DNA of 64,000 nt from positions 186,001 through 250,000 of the forward strand of contig CALBSC010000078.1 of the NCBI GenBank assembly GCA_937927685.1. The letters run 5' to 3'. The notes beneath the pieces were generated by a model that saw only the letters and a list, made by a program, of their open reading frames with translations, did no database searches and was not told the DNA's origin. This document shows positions 36,135-46,944 of this stretch, one piece after another (the stretch's first letter is position 1; every line of letters begins with the position of its first letter). The position numbers were made by a program, and so were the translations under genes. The stretch is from an uncultured Burkholderiales bacterium (GTDB taxonomy: Bacteria; Pseudomonadota; Gammaproteobacteria; Burkholderiales; Burkholderiaceae_C).

Positions 36135-36944
36135 ATGGCCTGGCCGGTACTGGTCTTCGACCTGGAAACCATTCCGGATGTGGCAGGCTTGCGCTTGCTG
36201 CGCAACGCGCCCGCCAGCCAGACCGATGCGGAGGTGCTGGCCGGCTGGGTGCAAGAGCGTCAGGCCGCCGGGCAAAGCGATTTTTTGCCGCACTACCTGC
36301 AACGTGTGCTCACCATCAGTTGCGTGTTTCGCAATGCGCAGGGCTTGCGCGTGCACTCCTGGGTGGACCGAGACGGTCGCAGTGAAGGCAGCATGATCCA
36401 GTCCTTCTTCCACAGCCTGGACAAGCACGTGCCGCAATTGGTGAGCTGGAATGGTGGCGGATTCGATCTCCCCGTCTTGCACTACCGCGGCCTGCAGCAT
36501 GGGGTGGTGGCAGACAAGTACTGGGACCTGGGCGAGGATGACCGCGACTTCAAGTGGAACAACTACATCAGCCGCTACCACCATCGCCATCTGGATCTGA
36601 TGGACTTGCTCGCGTTGTACCAGTCACGGGCCAATGCACCGCTCGATGCCATGGCCAAACTGTGCGGCTTCCCGGGCAAGCTGGGCATGGATGGCTCTGC
36701 CGTGTACCAGGCCTACCTGCAAGGGCAGCTGGAAGATATCCGCCGCTACTGCGAAACGGATGTCATGAACACCTACTTGCTCTACTGCCGTTACCAGCTC
36801 ATGCGCGGGGGGTTCCGGTCCGAGGAATACCACCAGGAGATGATCACCGTGCGTGAATCCCTGCAGGCGCTGGTGGACACCGAGCCCCATTGGAATGATT
36901 ACCTGGCCGCCTGGCCTGAACCTACCCCACCCGACCATGTCTGA
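36135..36944 (+). CDS. Predicted 3'-5' exonuclease, PolB exonuclease-like (DEDD)
   Basis: A 269-residue DEDD-fold protein. Exo I is VFDLETIPD, Exo II is SWNGGGFDLPVLHYR and Exo III is RRYCETDVMNTYLLYCRYQL, so the four acidic residues and the Tyr are all present. It matches the small family related to the exonuclease domain of PolB-type polymerases, without a polymerase domain. Its stop overlaps the rlmD start by eight bases, and it sits between nlpD and rlmD where rpoS is found in related genera. The role is unknown, perhaps DNA or RNA end processing. Confidence 0.88.
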   Translation: MAWPVLVFDLETIPDVAGLRLLRNAPASQTDAEVLAGWVQERQAAGQSDFLPHYLQRVLTISCVFRNAQGLRVHSWVDRDGRSEGSMIQSFFHSLDKHVPQLVSWNGGGFDLPVLHYRGLQHGVVADKYWDLGEDDRDFKWNNYISRYHHRHLDLMDLLALYQSRANAPLDAMAKLCGFPGKLGMDGSAVYQAYLQGQLEDIRRYCETDVMNTYLLYCRYQLMRGGFRSEEYHQEMITVRESLQALVDTEPHWNDYLAAWPEPTPPDHV

Positions 36945-38340
36945 CACGTCCCATTGGCCTGAGCAGGCCCTCACCATCGAATCGCTCGACCTGGAAGCCC
37001 AGGGTGTGGCGCATCGCCCCGATGGCAAGGTGGTGTTTGTCGAGGGCGCACTGCCGTTTGAGGTGGTGGAGGTGCAAGTCCACCGCAAGAAAAACCAGTG
37101 GGAGGCCGGTACGCTGAAGGTGCTGCACCACGAATCCTCGCAACGCGTTCGACCCGCGTGTCCTCACTTTGGGTTGCATGCCGGGGCCTGCGGCGGATGC
37201 AAGATGCAGCATCTGCACCCGAGCGCGCAACTCGCCATCAAGCAGCGTGTGCTGGAGGACAACCTCTGGCACCTGGGCAAGGTCAAGGCCGAGACCCTGC
37301 TGCGTCCTATCCAGGGGCCCGACTGGGGCTACCGCTATCGGGCACGCCTGTCGGTCCGCTACGTGCACAAGAAGGGCACCGTGCTGGTGGGCTTTCATGA
37401 ACGCAAAAGCCGCTATGTGGCGGACATGACCCACTGCCCGGTCTTGCCGCCTCATGTGGAGGCGTTGCTGGTGCCCCTGCGTGCGCTCATCGGCAGTCTG
37501 CAGGCCCGCGAGACCTGTCCGCAAATTGAACTGGCCTGCGGGGACTCGGTGGTGGCACTGGTGCTCAGGCATCTCGAGCCCCTGAGTGAGCACGACCAGC
37601 AACGACTGCGCGATTTTGCGTTGCAGCACCAGGTTCAGTGGTGGTTGCAACCCAAGGGGCCCAACACCGTGCACCGGTTGCCCATGGGGGATATGCCGTC
37701 GTCCGTGCTCTCCTATGCCTTGTCCGAATTCGGCATCCAGATGCCGTTTCTGCCCACCGATTTCACCCAGGTCAATCCGCACATCAACCGGGTGCTGGTC
37801 GGGCGTGCCGTGCGCCTCCTGCAGGTGCAGCGGGCGGAGCGGGTGATTGACTGGTTCTGTGGTCTGGGCAATTTCACGCTGCCCCTGGCCACGCAGGCCC
37901 GGGAGGTGCTGGGCATCGAAGGCAGCGAGGCCCTGGTCCAGCGTTCAGGGGAAAACCTGGCGCACAACCAGTCGCTGCGCCTGCGTGAGGGGGCCGAGGC
38001 CTTGGCGCCGACGCGTTTCGTGGCCCGCAACCTGTTCGAGATGACCCCCGAGTTGTTGTGCCAGGATGGCGTGGCCGACAAGTGGCTGGTCGACCCCCCG
38101 CGTGAAGGCGCCTTTGCCTTGGTCAAGGCGCTGGCCGACCTGCACCAGACACCCGAGTTGCGCCAGGGGTGGACACCGCCCCGGCGCATCGTCTATGTCA
38201 GCTGCAACCCGGCCACGCTGGCGCGTGATGCGGGCTTGCTGGTACATCAGGCCGGGTATCGTTGTGAAAGTGCAGGGGTGGTGAACATGTTCCCGCATAC
38301 GGCGCACGTGGAGAGTGTGGCGGTGTTCACGCTGGCCTGA
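36937..38340 (+). CDS. rlmD: 23S rRNA (uracil(1939)-C5)-methyltransferase
   Basis: A 467-residue 4Fe-4S methyltransferase. The N-terminal TRAM domain is followed by iron-sulfur ligands CPHFGLHAGACGGCKMQHL and THCPVLPP. The AdoMet domain has VIDWFCGLGNFTLPLA and DPPREGAFALV. The catalytic cysteine lies in IVYVSCNPATLARD. It overlaps the upstream exonuclease gene by eight bases. Confidence 0.95.
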   Translation: MSDTSHWPEQALTIESLDLEAQGVAHRPDGKVVFVEGALPFEVVEVQVHRKKNQWEAGTLKVLHHESSQRVRPACPHFGLHAGACGGCKMQHLHPSAQLAIKQRVLEDNLWHLGKVKAETLLRPIQGPDWGYRYRARLSVRYVHKKGTVLVGFHERKSRYVADMTHCPVLPPHVEALLVPLRALIGSLQARETCPQIELACGDSVVALVLRHLEPLSEHDQQRLRDFALQHQVQWWLQPKGPNTVHRLPMGDMPSSVLSYALSEFGIQMPFLPTDFTQVNPHINRVLVGRAVRLLQVQRAERVIDWFCGLGNFTLPLATQAREVLGIEGSEALVQRSGENLAHNQSLRLREGAEALAPTRFVARNLFEMTPELLCQDGVADKWLVDPPREGAFALVKALADLHQTPELRQGWTPPRRIVYVSCNPATLARDAGLLVHQAGYRCESAGVVNMFPHTAHVESVAVFTLA

Positions 38341-38404
38341 CCCCGTTCCTGCGCGTCTTTCTCGACAGCGTGACGCCCGACGACGGGGCCCACAGATCAC
38401 GGTC

Positions 38405-38430
38405 AAAAAAAAGGGGCCCGTGGGGCCCCT
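38405..38430 (-). terminator. Rho-independent terminator of the Bax-inhibitor-1 family gene
   Basis: On the minus strand AGGGGCCC pairs with GGGCCCCT and is followed by eight T residues, 22 bases after the stop codon. Confidence 0.93.
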
Positions 38431-38451
38431 GATTCAGGAAGTGCGAAGAAC

Positions 38452-39144
38452 TCAGTCCTTCTCGCCACCCATGATGCCCAGCAGGGCCAGCAAGCTCTGG
38501 AACACGTTGATGATGTCCAGGTACAGGGCCAGCGTGGCGCTGATGTAGTTGGTTTCGCCGCCGTCAATGATCTGCTTCAGGTCGTACAGCATGTAGGCAC
38601 TGAAGATGCCGATGGCCAGCATGGAGAGGACCATCATGCCGGCAGTGGAGCCGACAAAGACGTTGATGATGCCACCCACCATCAACACGATGGCACCGAC
38701 AAACAACCACTTGCTCATGCCCGACAGATCGCGCTTGATGACGGTGGACAGGCTGGCCATGGCGAAGAACACACCCGCCGTCCCGCCAAAGGCGGTCATC
38801 ACCAGTTCGGCGCCGTTCTTGAAGCCCAGCACCATGGCAATCATGCGGGAGAGCATGAGCCCCATGAAGAAGGTGAAGCCCAACAGCACCCACACACCGG
38901 TGGACGACTCCTTGGTTTTCTCGATGGCATAAATGAAGCCGAAGGCACCGGCCAGGAACACCACCAGGCCCAGGCCGCCGCTGAGGGCCAGGGTGAGGCC
39001 GGTGGCCACGCCGATCCAGGCGCCCATCACCGTGGGGATCATGCTCAGCGCCAGGAGCACATACGTGTTACGCAACACGCGGTTGCGCTCGGCTGCACTG
39101 GTGGGTGCATAACCGTACTCGAAAGTTTGCATGTGGTCGCTCAT
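38452..39144 (-). CDS. Bax inhibitor-1/YccA family membrane protein
   Basis: A 230-residue protein with seven hydrophobic segments and the family ending IFSAYMLYDLKQIIDGGETN followed by YISATLALYLDIINVF. Related proteins (YccA, YbhL) act on FtsH or as pH-dependent calcium leaks. The start has AAGGAG. It is divergent from the GlcG/HbpS-like gene across a symmetric 33-base promoter region. Confidence 0.93.
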   Translation of the reverse strand: MSDHMQTFEYGYAPTSAAERNRVLRNTYVLLALSMIPTVMGAWIGVATGLTLALSGGLGLVVFLAGAFGFIYAIEKTKESSTGVWVLLGFTFFMGLMLSRMIAMVLGFKNGAELVMTAFGGTAGVFFAMASLSTVIKRDLSGMSKWLFVGAIVLMVGGIINVFVGSTAGMMVLSMLAIGIFSAYMLYDLKQIIDGGETNYISATLALYLDIINVFQSLLALLGIMGGEKD

Positions 39145-39180
39145 CCATCACTCCTTGTAAAGATGATTAAAGCTGAAACC

Positions 39181-39213
39181 CATTGTAGGGGGATTCAAGT
39201 TGTTCCTACAATG
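39181..39213. promoter_or_regulatory. Symmetric divergent promoter: perfect 9-bp inverted repeat
   Basis: CATTGTAGG (39181-39189) and CCTACAATG (39205-39213) are perfect inverted copies 15 bases apart. Each arm contains a TACAAT -10 element, one for each direction (39207-39212 plus; 39187-39182 minus), and each -10 faces the opposite arm as its -35 region at 17 bases. It serves the membrane-protein gene on the left and the GlcG-like gene on the right. Confidence 0.65.
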
Positions 39214-39250
39214 CCCCCCAAAACCCACACATTGACAAGGTGCTTGTTCC

Positions 39251-39655
39251 ATGAAATCCAAAGCCGTCCTCGAACTCTCCGACCTGAAAGCCATCGCCGC
39301 AGCCGCCGAAGCGGAGGCCCTGCGCAACCAGTGGGCGGTGACCATTGCCATCGTCGACGATGGCGGCCACCTGCTGTGGCTGCAGCGTCTGGACGGTGCC
39401 GCACCGATCTCGGCCCACATCGCCCCGGCCAAGGCCCACACCGCCGCCACAGGCCGGCGTGAAACCAAGGTCTATGAAGACATCATCAACAACGGCCGTT
39501 ATGCCTTCATCACCGCCCCGACCATCGAGGGTCTGCTGGAAGGCGGCGTGCCCATCCTCAAGGATGGCCAGGTGATCGGCGCCGTGGGGGTGAGCGGCGT
39601 GAAATCCATCGAGGACGCGCAGATCGCCAAGGCAGGCATCGCCGCACTGGGCTGA
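39251..39655 (+). CDS. GlcG/HbpS family heme-binding-like protein (DUF336)
   Basis: A 134-residue protein with the family core VTIAIVDDGGHLLWLQRLDG, APAKAHTAATGRRETKVYED and GGVPILKDGQVIGAVGVSG. HbpS in Streptomyces binds heme and senses redox stress; GlcG sits in glycolate operons. Neither context is found here, so the function stays open. The protein has no signal peptide. The start has AAGG in a suitable place. Confidence 0.9.
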   Translation: MKSKAVLELSDLKAIAAAAEAEALRNQWAVTIAIVDDGGHLLWLQRLDGAAPISAHIAPAKAHTAATGRRETKVYEDIINNGRYAFITAPTIEGLLEGGVPILKDGQVIGAVGVSGVKSIEDAQIAKAGIAALG

Positions 39656-39693
39656 TGCCCGGGTTGCGTCCCGTCATGGTGACGGGACGTGGC

Positions 39694-40515
39694 TCAATAC
39701 GTCAGCCGCTCCGGCCGGATTTCCTGCAGGATGGTGGTGGCGATTTCCTCAATGCTCTTGGTGGTGGTGGACAGCCACCGGATGCCCGAGCGGCGCATCA
39801 TGGCCTCGGCTTCGTTCACCTCGTGCCGGCAGTTCTCGAGGCTGGCGTAGCGCGAGTTCGGCCGCCGTTCGTTGCGTATCTCGCTCAGGCGGTCGGGCTG
39901 GATGGTCAGGCCGAAGATTTTCTTGATGTGCGGCACCAGCGCCGGGGGCAACTGCTTGCGGTCAAAGTCCTCGGGGATGAGCGGGTAGTTGGCTGCCTTG
40001 AGGCCGTACTGCATCGCCAGGTACAGGCTGGTGGGGGTTTTGCCGCTGCGGCTCACCCCGATCAGGATGACGTCTGACAACTCGAGGTCGCGGTTGAGCT
40101 GGCCGTCATCGTGCGCCAGGCTGAAGTTGATCGCTTCGATCCGGTCGTGGTATTCCTTGCTTTTGCTCACGTCCGAGAAACGTCCGATGCGGTGGTTGGA
40201 CGTGATGCCCAGCTCCTGCTCCAGCGGGTTCACAAAGGTGCTGAACATGTCCAGCAGCATGCCCTTGCAGCCTTGCTGGATGACGCCCAGCACCTCCTCG
40301 TTGACCAGCGTGGTGAAAACGATGGGGCGACGCCCTTCCACCTCGGCCGTGTGGTTGATCTGACGGACCGCCTGGTGCGCCTTGTCCACCGAGTCGGTGA
40401 ACGGCAGCCGGACATGGCGTGGCCGCATCTCGAACTGGGCCAGGATGGCGTTGCCAAAGGTTTCGGCCGTGATGCCGGTGCCATCAGAAATGAAAAAAAC
40501 CGTGCGTTGGGGCAT
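39694..40515 (-). CDS. ppsR: PEP synthetase regulatory protein (bifunctional kinase/pyrophosphorylase)
   Basis: A 273-residue DUF299 protein that switches PEP synthase off by ADP-dependent phosphorylation and on by Pi-dependent dephosphorylation. It starts TVFFISDGTGITAETFGNAI and has the P-loop GVSRSGKTPTSLYLAMQYG. The ATG at 40515 is preferred to an in-frame TTG at 40533. Its target gene ppsA is directly divergent, which supports the assignment over a PPDK regulator. Confidence 0.95.
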   Translation of the reverse strand: MPQRTVFFISDGTGITAETFGNAILAQFEMRPRHVRLPFTDSVDKAHQAVRQINHTAEVEGRRPIVFTTLVNEEVLGVIQQGCKGMLLDMFSTFVNPLEQELGITSNHRIGRFSDVSKSKEYHDRIEAINFSLAHDDGQLNRDLELSDVILIGVSRSGKTPTSLYLAMQYGLKAANYPLIPEDFDRKQLPPALVPHIKKIFGLTIQPDRLSEIRNERRPNSRYASLENCRHEVNEAEAMMRRSGIRWLSTTTKSIEEIATTILQEIRPERLTY

Positions 40516-40573
40516 GAGGGCGTCCAAAGTCAATATCCTGCGGCAGGCCCGGCATGGGGCGGTCCTGCCGCTC

Positions 40574-40579
40574 TACAAT
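40574..40579 (+). promoter_or_regulatory. Probable ppsA -10 element
   Basis: TACAAT lies 163 bases before the ppsA start, leaving a leader of about 155 bases. Within it an out-of-frame reading frame (40603-40794) begins with the strongly hydrophobic MLTLLLPLLLMLAICRW and runs past the ppsA start. Confidence 0.45.
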
Positions 40580-40742
40580 TCAGCCATTATCCGAATTTCT
40601 CCATGCTGACCCTGCTGCTGCCTTTGCTGCTGATGCTGGCCATCTGCCGGTGGGTGAGTGTGCGCGTGCCCGGGCGGGCTGCCCTCAGCCCCGTGTTTCC
40701 ACCCCGGCGAGCCAGACCGATTTCAACTTCTGGAGCTTCCCC

Positions 40743-43133
<2,391 letters not shown>

Positions 43134-43145
43134 CATCCTCCACGC

Positions 43146-43373
43146 ATGACGCCGTCTGACCCTGCACCCACCAACGAGCGCGTGCGCAGGCGCTCGCGCA
43201 TCGGCGTGTTGTTGCTCACGCTCATCACCACGGCCGGCTTGTGCGGCGCCTGGTGGTGGCCCGAGCGCACCGAGTGGCACTACCTGCTGGTGACACAGGT
43301 CATTCCCCTGTGCTACGTGGCGCTGGCCTGGTGGGTGGCGCACCGACGAATGGACGAGGACGACGATGCCTAG
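43146..43373 (+). CDS. Small two-helix membrane protein, probable symporter small subunit
   Basis: A 75-residue protein with two transmembrane segments (IGVLLLTLITTAGLCGAWWW and YLLVTQVIPLCYVALAWWVA) and charged ends. It overlaps the sodium:solute symporter gene by eight bases. Many symporters of that subfamily have a small membrane partner just upstream, so a subunit role is likely; the sequence resemblance to the known DUF4212 partners is limited. Confidence 0.7.
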   Translation: MTPSDPAPTNERVRRRSRIGVLLLTLITTAGLCGAWWWPERTEWHYLLVTQVIPLCYVALAWWVAHRRMDEDDDA

Positions 43374-45351
43374 GCGCTGGGGACTGGTGCTGGTGGGGTT
43401 GCTCTGCGTGGTGGGCTTGTCGCTCAGCCTGTGGCTGGCTGATTTGATGGGCGTCTCCAAGACCTACATCAACGCCTTCTTCCTGCTGGTCTCCATCGTC
43501 GGCTATGCCGTGATCGGCATGTTCTGCCGCACCACGCAGCCAGAAGAGTATTTTGTGGCCGGGCGGCGCATCACCGCCCCCTTCAACGGCATGGCCACGG
43601 CCGCGGACTGGATGTCGGCCGCCAGTTTCATCGGCATGACCGGTCTGCTGCTGAACGAGGGATACATCGGTGACGGCTTGCATGCCGGCGGGTTGGCCTA
43701 TGTGCTGGGTTGGACGGGGGGCTTTTGCCTGCTCTGTTTCCTGTTCGCCGGGAAAATCCAGCAGACGCAGGCCATCACCATTCCCGACATGCTGGGCAAC
43801 CTGTTTGGCAGCACGGCCGTGCGCTGGTTCAGTGCCTGGGGAGCCATCCTGTGTTCCAGCATTTACCTGGTGGCTCAGATCTACGGCATTGGGCTGGTCA
43901 CGTCCATGCTCTCGGGCCTGACATTCGAACTGGGCATGTTCCTGGCGTTGGGTGGCATCCTGCTGTGCTCCTTCCTCGGGGGGATGCGCGCCATCACCTG
44001 GACCCAGGTGGTGCAGTGTGTGGTGATCGTGGCGTCCATGGTGGCGCTGGTCGTGGCGGTGTCGTGGCGCGAGCAAGGCCACCCGGTGGCCCCGCTGGCG
44101 GCCTGGCAGGACATGCTGCAAGTCAACGAGCGTGCACAGCAGATCGCCTTGGACACGGGTGAGCACACCACCACCCTGGCCATGGAGCAGCGGTTGCGGC
44201 ACCTGAATGAGAAGATCGCCGACCCTGTGGCGGCGCGCGACCTCGAGCGGCAAATCCTGGCGCGGCAACTGGCCCGCCTCAAGGCAGAGAACGCATCGCT
44301 TGGCGATATCCAGCGGCTGGAATCCAACCCGGCCTGGCGGGACATGGGCGAAGAGCGCATGGTGGCGGCCTGGCGGCAGGAACGTGATCGCATTCAGCAG
44401 GTCATGAGCCGCCCGGTGGGCTTCAAGGGATTGCAGGCGCCAGGCGCCAATGGGGGGCTGTTCAACACCTTGGCCCTGGTGTTTTGTCTGATGCTGGGCA
44501 GCGCGGCCTTGCCGCATATCCTGATGCGCTCCTTCTCGGCGGCCAGCCCCCGTGATGCCGAGTTGTCGCTGGTCTGGGCGCTGCTTTTCATTGCGGCCGT
44601 CTACCTGTGCGCTTCGTCGCTGGCGGTAATGCTCAAGCATTCGGTGCTCACCGAGTTGGTGGGCGCGCGGCTCGATCAGCTGCCGGACTGGGCCGAGCAG
44701 CTCAAATTGCGACGCTTGCCGCTGCTGTTCCTGAGTGACTGGAACCGGGATGGCATCGTGCAGTTTGGTGACATTCGCATTGCCAACGATTACCTCATGC
44801 TGGCAGTGCCCGACATCATGCGCATATCCCCCGTATTCACCGGCCTGATTGCCGCCGGGGCGCTGGCTGCGGCGCTGTCCACCGCCGATGGCCTGCTGCT
44901 CACCATTGCCAATGCGCTGTCACACGACCTGTATTTCCAGACGGTCAAGCCCGAGGCCTCGTCGGTGCGTCGTGTCATGCTGTCCAAGGTGTTGCTGATG
45001 CTGGTGGCGTTGACGGCGACCTGGGTGGCCACCAACCAGCCCGTGGACATTCTGTTCTGGGTGGCCTGTGCGTTCTCCCTGGCGGCGTCCACCTTCTTCC
45101 CGGTGTTGCTGCTGGGACTGCACTGGTCCGGCATGAGCCGCACGGGCGCACTGGCCGCCATGGTGGCCGGGATGGGCGTTTCTCTGTACTACATTGTGAT
45201 TAATTACCACGGGATTCAGAAATATTTCGGGCTGATGCCCGAGCAGACCCTCTGGCTGGGCCTGGAACCTTTCAGTGCAGGGGTCTTCGGGGTGCCCGCC
45301 GGGCTGGTGTGCGGGGTGCTGTTCAGTTGGCTCAGACCGGGCCGTGGATGA
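43366..45351 (+). CDS. Sodium:solute symporter family protein, VC_2705-like subfamily
   Basis: A 661-residue secondary transporter. After the first helices come EEYFVAGRRITAPFNGMATA and ADWMSAASFIGMTGLLLNEG, typical of acetate/monocarboxylate symporters, then RISPVFTGLIAAGALAAALS and STADGLLLTIANALSHDLY. A charged insert of about 130 residues (roughly 233-363, with heptad-like KIADPVAARDLERQILARQL) interrupts the helices. Residues 458-469 (DWNRDGIVQFGD) look like an EF-hand loop. Its place behind ppsA suggests uptake of acetate, pyruvate or lactate, by inference. Confidence 0.88.
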   Translation: MPRRWGLVLVGLLCVVGLSLSLWLADLMGVSKTYINAFFLLVSIVGYAVIGMFCRTTQPEEYFVAGRRITAPFNGMATAADWMSAASFIGMTGLLLNEGYIGDGLHAGGLAYVLGWTGGFCLLCFLFAGKIQQTQAITIPDMLGNLFGSTAVRWFSAWGAILCSSIYLVAQIYGIGLVTSMLSGLTFELGMFLALGGILLCSFLGGMRAITWTQVVQCVVIVASMVALVVAVSWREQGHPVAPLAAWQDMLQVNERAQQIALDTGEHTTTLAMEQRLRHLNEKIADPVAARDLERQILARQLARLKAENASLGDIQRLESNPAWRDMGEERMVAAWRQERDRIQQVMSRPVGFKGLQAPGANGGLFNTLALVFCLMLGSAALPHILMRSFSAASPRDAELSLVWALLFIAAVYLCASSLAVMLKHSVLTELVGARLDQLPDWAEQLKLRRLPLLFLSDWNRDGIVQFGDIRIANDYLMLAVPDIMRISPVFTGLIAAGALAAALSTADGLLLTIANALSHDLYFQTVKPEASSVRRVMLSKVLLMLVALTATWVATNQPVDILFWVACAFSLAASTFFPVLLLGLHWSGMSRTGALAAMVAGMGVSLYYIVINYHGIQKYFGLMPEQTLWLGLEPFSAGVFGVPAGLVCGVLFSWLRPGRG

Positions 45352-45354
45352 CGC

Positions 45355-45360
45355 TATAAT
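45355..45360 (+). promoter_or_regulatory. -10 element of the rpsF operon
   Basis: A perfect TATAAT lies 66 bases before the rpsF ATG, just after the symporter stop. No strong -35 is evident. Confidence 0.55.
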
Positions 45361-45426
45361 CGTGGGCTTTTCACCTTGCTGCACCCTGTCAGACGCCGGG
45401 GGCGGCTTCATCCACAAGGAGAGTCC

Positions 45427-45795
45427 ATGCGTCATTATGAAATCATCCTGCTGATCCACCCCGATCAGAGCGAGCAGGTTCCTGCCATGCTCGAGCGCTA
45501 CAAGAGCATGATCACCACCGCCGGTGGTGCCGTGCACCGTGTTGAAGACTGGGGCCGCCGTCAACTGGCCTACATGATCAACAAGCTGGCCAAGGCTCAC
45601 TACCTGTGCATCAACATTGAAGCCGATCAGGCCATCATGGCTGAACTCGAGCATGCGTTCCGCTTCAACGACGCCGTGCTGCGTCACCTCACCGTGCAGA
45701 AGAAGAAGGCCGAGACCGGTCCTTCCCTGATGATGAAGACGGTTGAGCGTGAAGAGGCCCGCAAGGCCCAGCAATCCGAGATGCAGCAAGCCTGA
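45427..45795 (+). CDS. rpsF: 30S ribosomal protein bS6
   Basis: 122 residues; MRHYEIILLIHPDQSEQVPA and VHRVEDWGRRQLAYMINKL are the standard bS6 motifs. AAGGAGAG lies just upstream of the ATG. It heads rpsF-priB-rpsR-rplI; bS6 and bS18 bind together on the 30S platform. Confidence 0.97.
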   Translation: MRHYEIILLIHPDQSEQVPAMLERYKSMITTAGGAVHRVEDWGRRQLAYMINKLAKAHYLCINIEADQAIMAELEHAFRFNDAVLRHLTVQKKKAETGPSLMMKTVEREEARKAQQSEMQQA

Positions 45796-45800
45796 GTGAC

Positions 45801-46106
45801 GTGACACCCGAGGGTGCCAATCGCGTTGTCCTGACAGCCCGTATTGCAGAGCGAACTGCGCTGCGATACACACCGGCCGGACTGCCCGCCTTGGATCTGA
45901 GACTCGAACACGAGTCCCTGGTCGATGAAGCCGGACAACCCCGCCAGGTGAAAGCCAGTCTCAAGACAATTGCCCTGGGCACGCTGGCCGAACGACTCGA
46001 TCGGCAACCTCTGGACCACACACTCCGGTTTCTAGGCTTTTTGGCGACCCCGCGCAACGGCAAAGGCGTCGTCTTTCATTTGCAAGAGTTTCAGCACATT
46101 TCATAG
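45801..46106 (+). CDS. priB: Primosomal replication protein N
   Basis: A 101-residue OB-fold single-strand-binding protein used in replication restart. It begins at a GTG five bases after the rpsF stop; NRVVLTARIAERTALRYTPA and LDLRLEHES fit the family, and the C-terminus is RNGKGVVFHLQEFQHIS. The position between rpsF and rpsR is the classical one. Confidence 0.93.
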   Translation: MTPEGANRVVLTARIAERTALRYTPAGLPALDLRLEHESLVDEAGQPRQVKASLKTIALGTLAERLDRQPLDHTLRFLGFLATPRNGKGVVFHLQEFQHIS

Positions 46107-46118
46107 GAGGCCCAGACC

Positions 46119-46400
46119 ATGGCCACGTTCAAAAAATTCAACAAGGACAAGCGTCCCAAGCGCAACACCCAATCGCTGCTGTTCAAGCGCAAGCGTTTCT
46201 GCCGTTTCACGGTGGCCCACGTTGAGGAAATCGACTACAAAGACGTCGACACCCTGCGCGACTTCATCGCCGAAAACGGCAAGATCATTCCCGCGCGTCT
46301 GACCGGCACCCGTGCCATCTACCAGCGCCAACTCAATACCGCCATCAAGCGCGCCCGCTTCCTGGCCATGCTGCCGTACAGCGACCAGCACAAGATCTGA
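46119..46400 (+). CDS. rpsR: 30S ribosomal protein bS18
   Basis: 93 residues; CRFTVAHVEEIDYKDVDTLR and ITGTRA-like LTGTRAIYQRQLNTAIKRAR identify bS18. It starts 12 bases after priB with AGGAGG in front of the ATG and leads directly into rplI. Confidence 0.97.
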   Translation: MATFKKFNKDKRPKRNTQSLLFKRKRFCRFTVAHVEEIDYKDVDTLRDFIAENGKIIPARLTGTRAIYQRQLNTAIKRARFLAMLPYSDQHKI

Positions 46401-46411
46401 GGAGAACATCC

Positions 46412-46864
46412 ATGCAAATCATTCTGCTCGACAAGGTTGTCAACCTCGGTAATCTCGGTGAAGTCGTTCGTGTCAAGGACGGCTACGCTCGCAACTTCCT
46501 GATCCCCTCTGGCCGCGCCCGTCGCGCCACCGAGTCGGCCATCAAGGAGTTCGAAGCCCGCCGCGCCGAACTCGAAAAAGCTGCTGCGGACAAACTGTCT
46601 GCCGCTCAAGCCCAGGGCGAGAAGCTCAACGGCGCCACCGTCAAGCTGACCCAGAAGGCCGGCGTGGACGGCCGCCTGTTTGGCTCGGTCACCAACTTCG
46701 ACATTGCCGAAGAACTCGGCAAGATGGGTTTCCCCGTGGTCAAGGCGCAAGTGCGCATGCCCACTGGCCCGATCAAGCTGGTCGGTGACTCTTCCGTCAG
46801 CGTTGCACTGCACACGGACGTGGTGGTGGATATCAACGTGTCGGTCTACGGCGAAACTGCCTGA
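46412..46864 (+). CDS. rplI: 50S ribosomal protein bL9
   Basis: 150 residues; the N-terminal MQIILLDKVVNLGNLGEVVR and VKDGYARNFLIPSGRA are diagnostic, a long helix (EFEARRAELEKAAADKLSAA) joins the two domains. GAGGAGA precedes the ATG. A strong terminator follows 33 bases after the stop. Confidence 0.97.
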   Translation: MQIILLDKVVNLGNLGEVVRVKDGYARNFLIPSGRARRATESAIKEFEARRAELEKAAADKLSAAQAQGEKLNGATVKLTQKAGVDGRLFGSVTNFDIAEELGKMGFPVVKAQVRMPTGPIKLVGDSSVSVALHTDVVVDINVSVYGETA

Positions 46865-46897
46865 TCGTGGCGCAGCACCGCCGGGTGCTGTCGCAAA

Positions 46898-46928
46898 AAG
46901 CCGCTTCCTCGGAGGCGGCTTTTTTTTT
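46898..46928 (+). terminator. Rho-independent terminator of rpsF-priB-rpsR-rplI
   Basis: AAGCCGCTTCC pairs with GGAGGCGGCTT (one G-U pair) and is followed by eight or more T residues. Confidence 0.95.
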
Positions 46929-46944
46929 GTGAGTCAGTTGCAAC

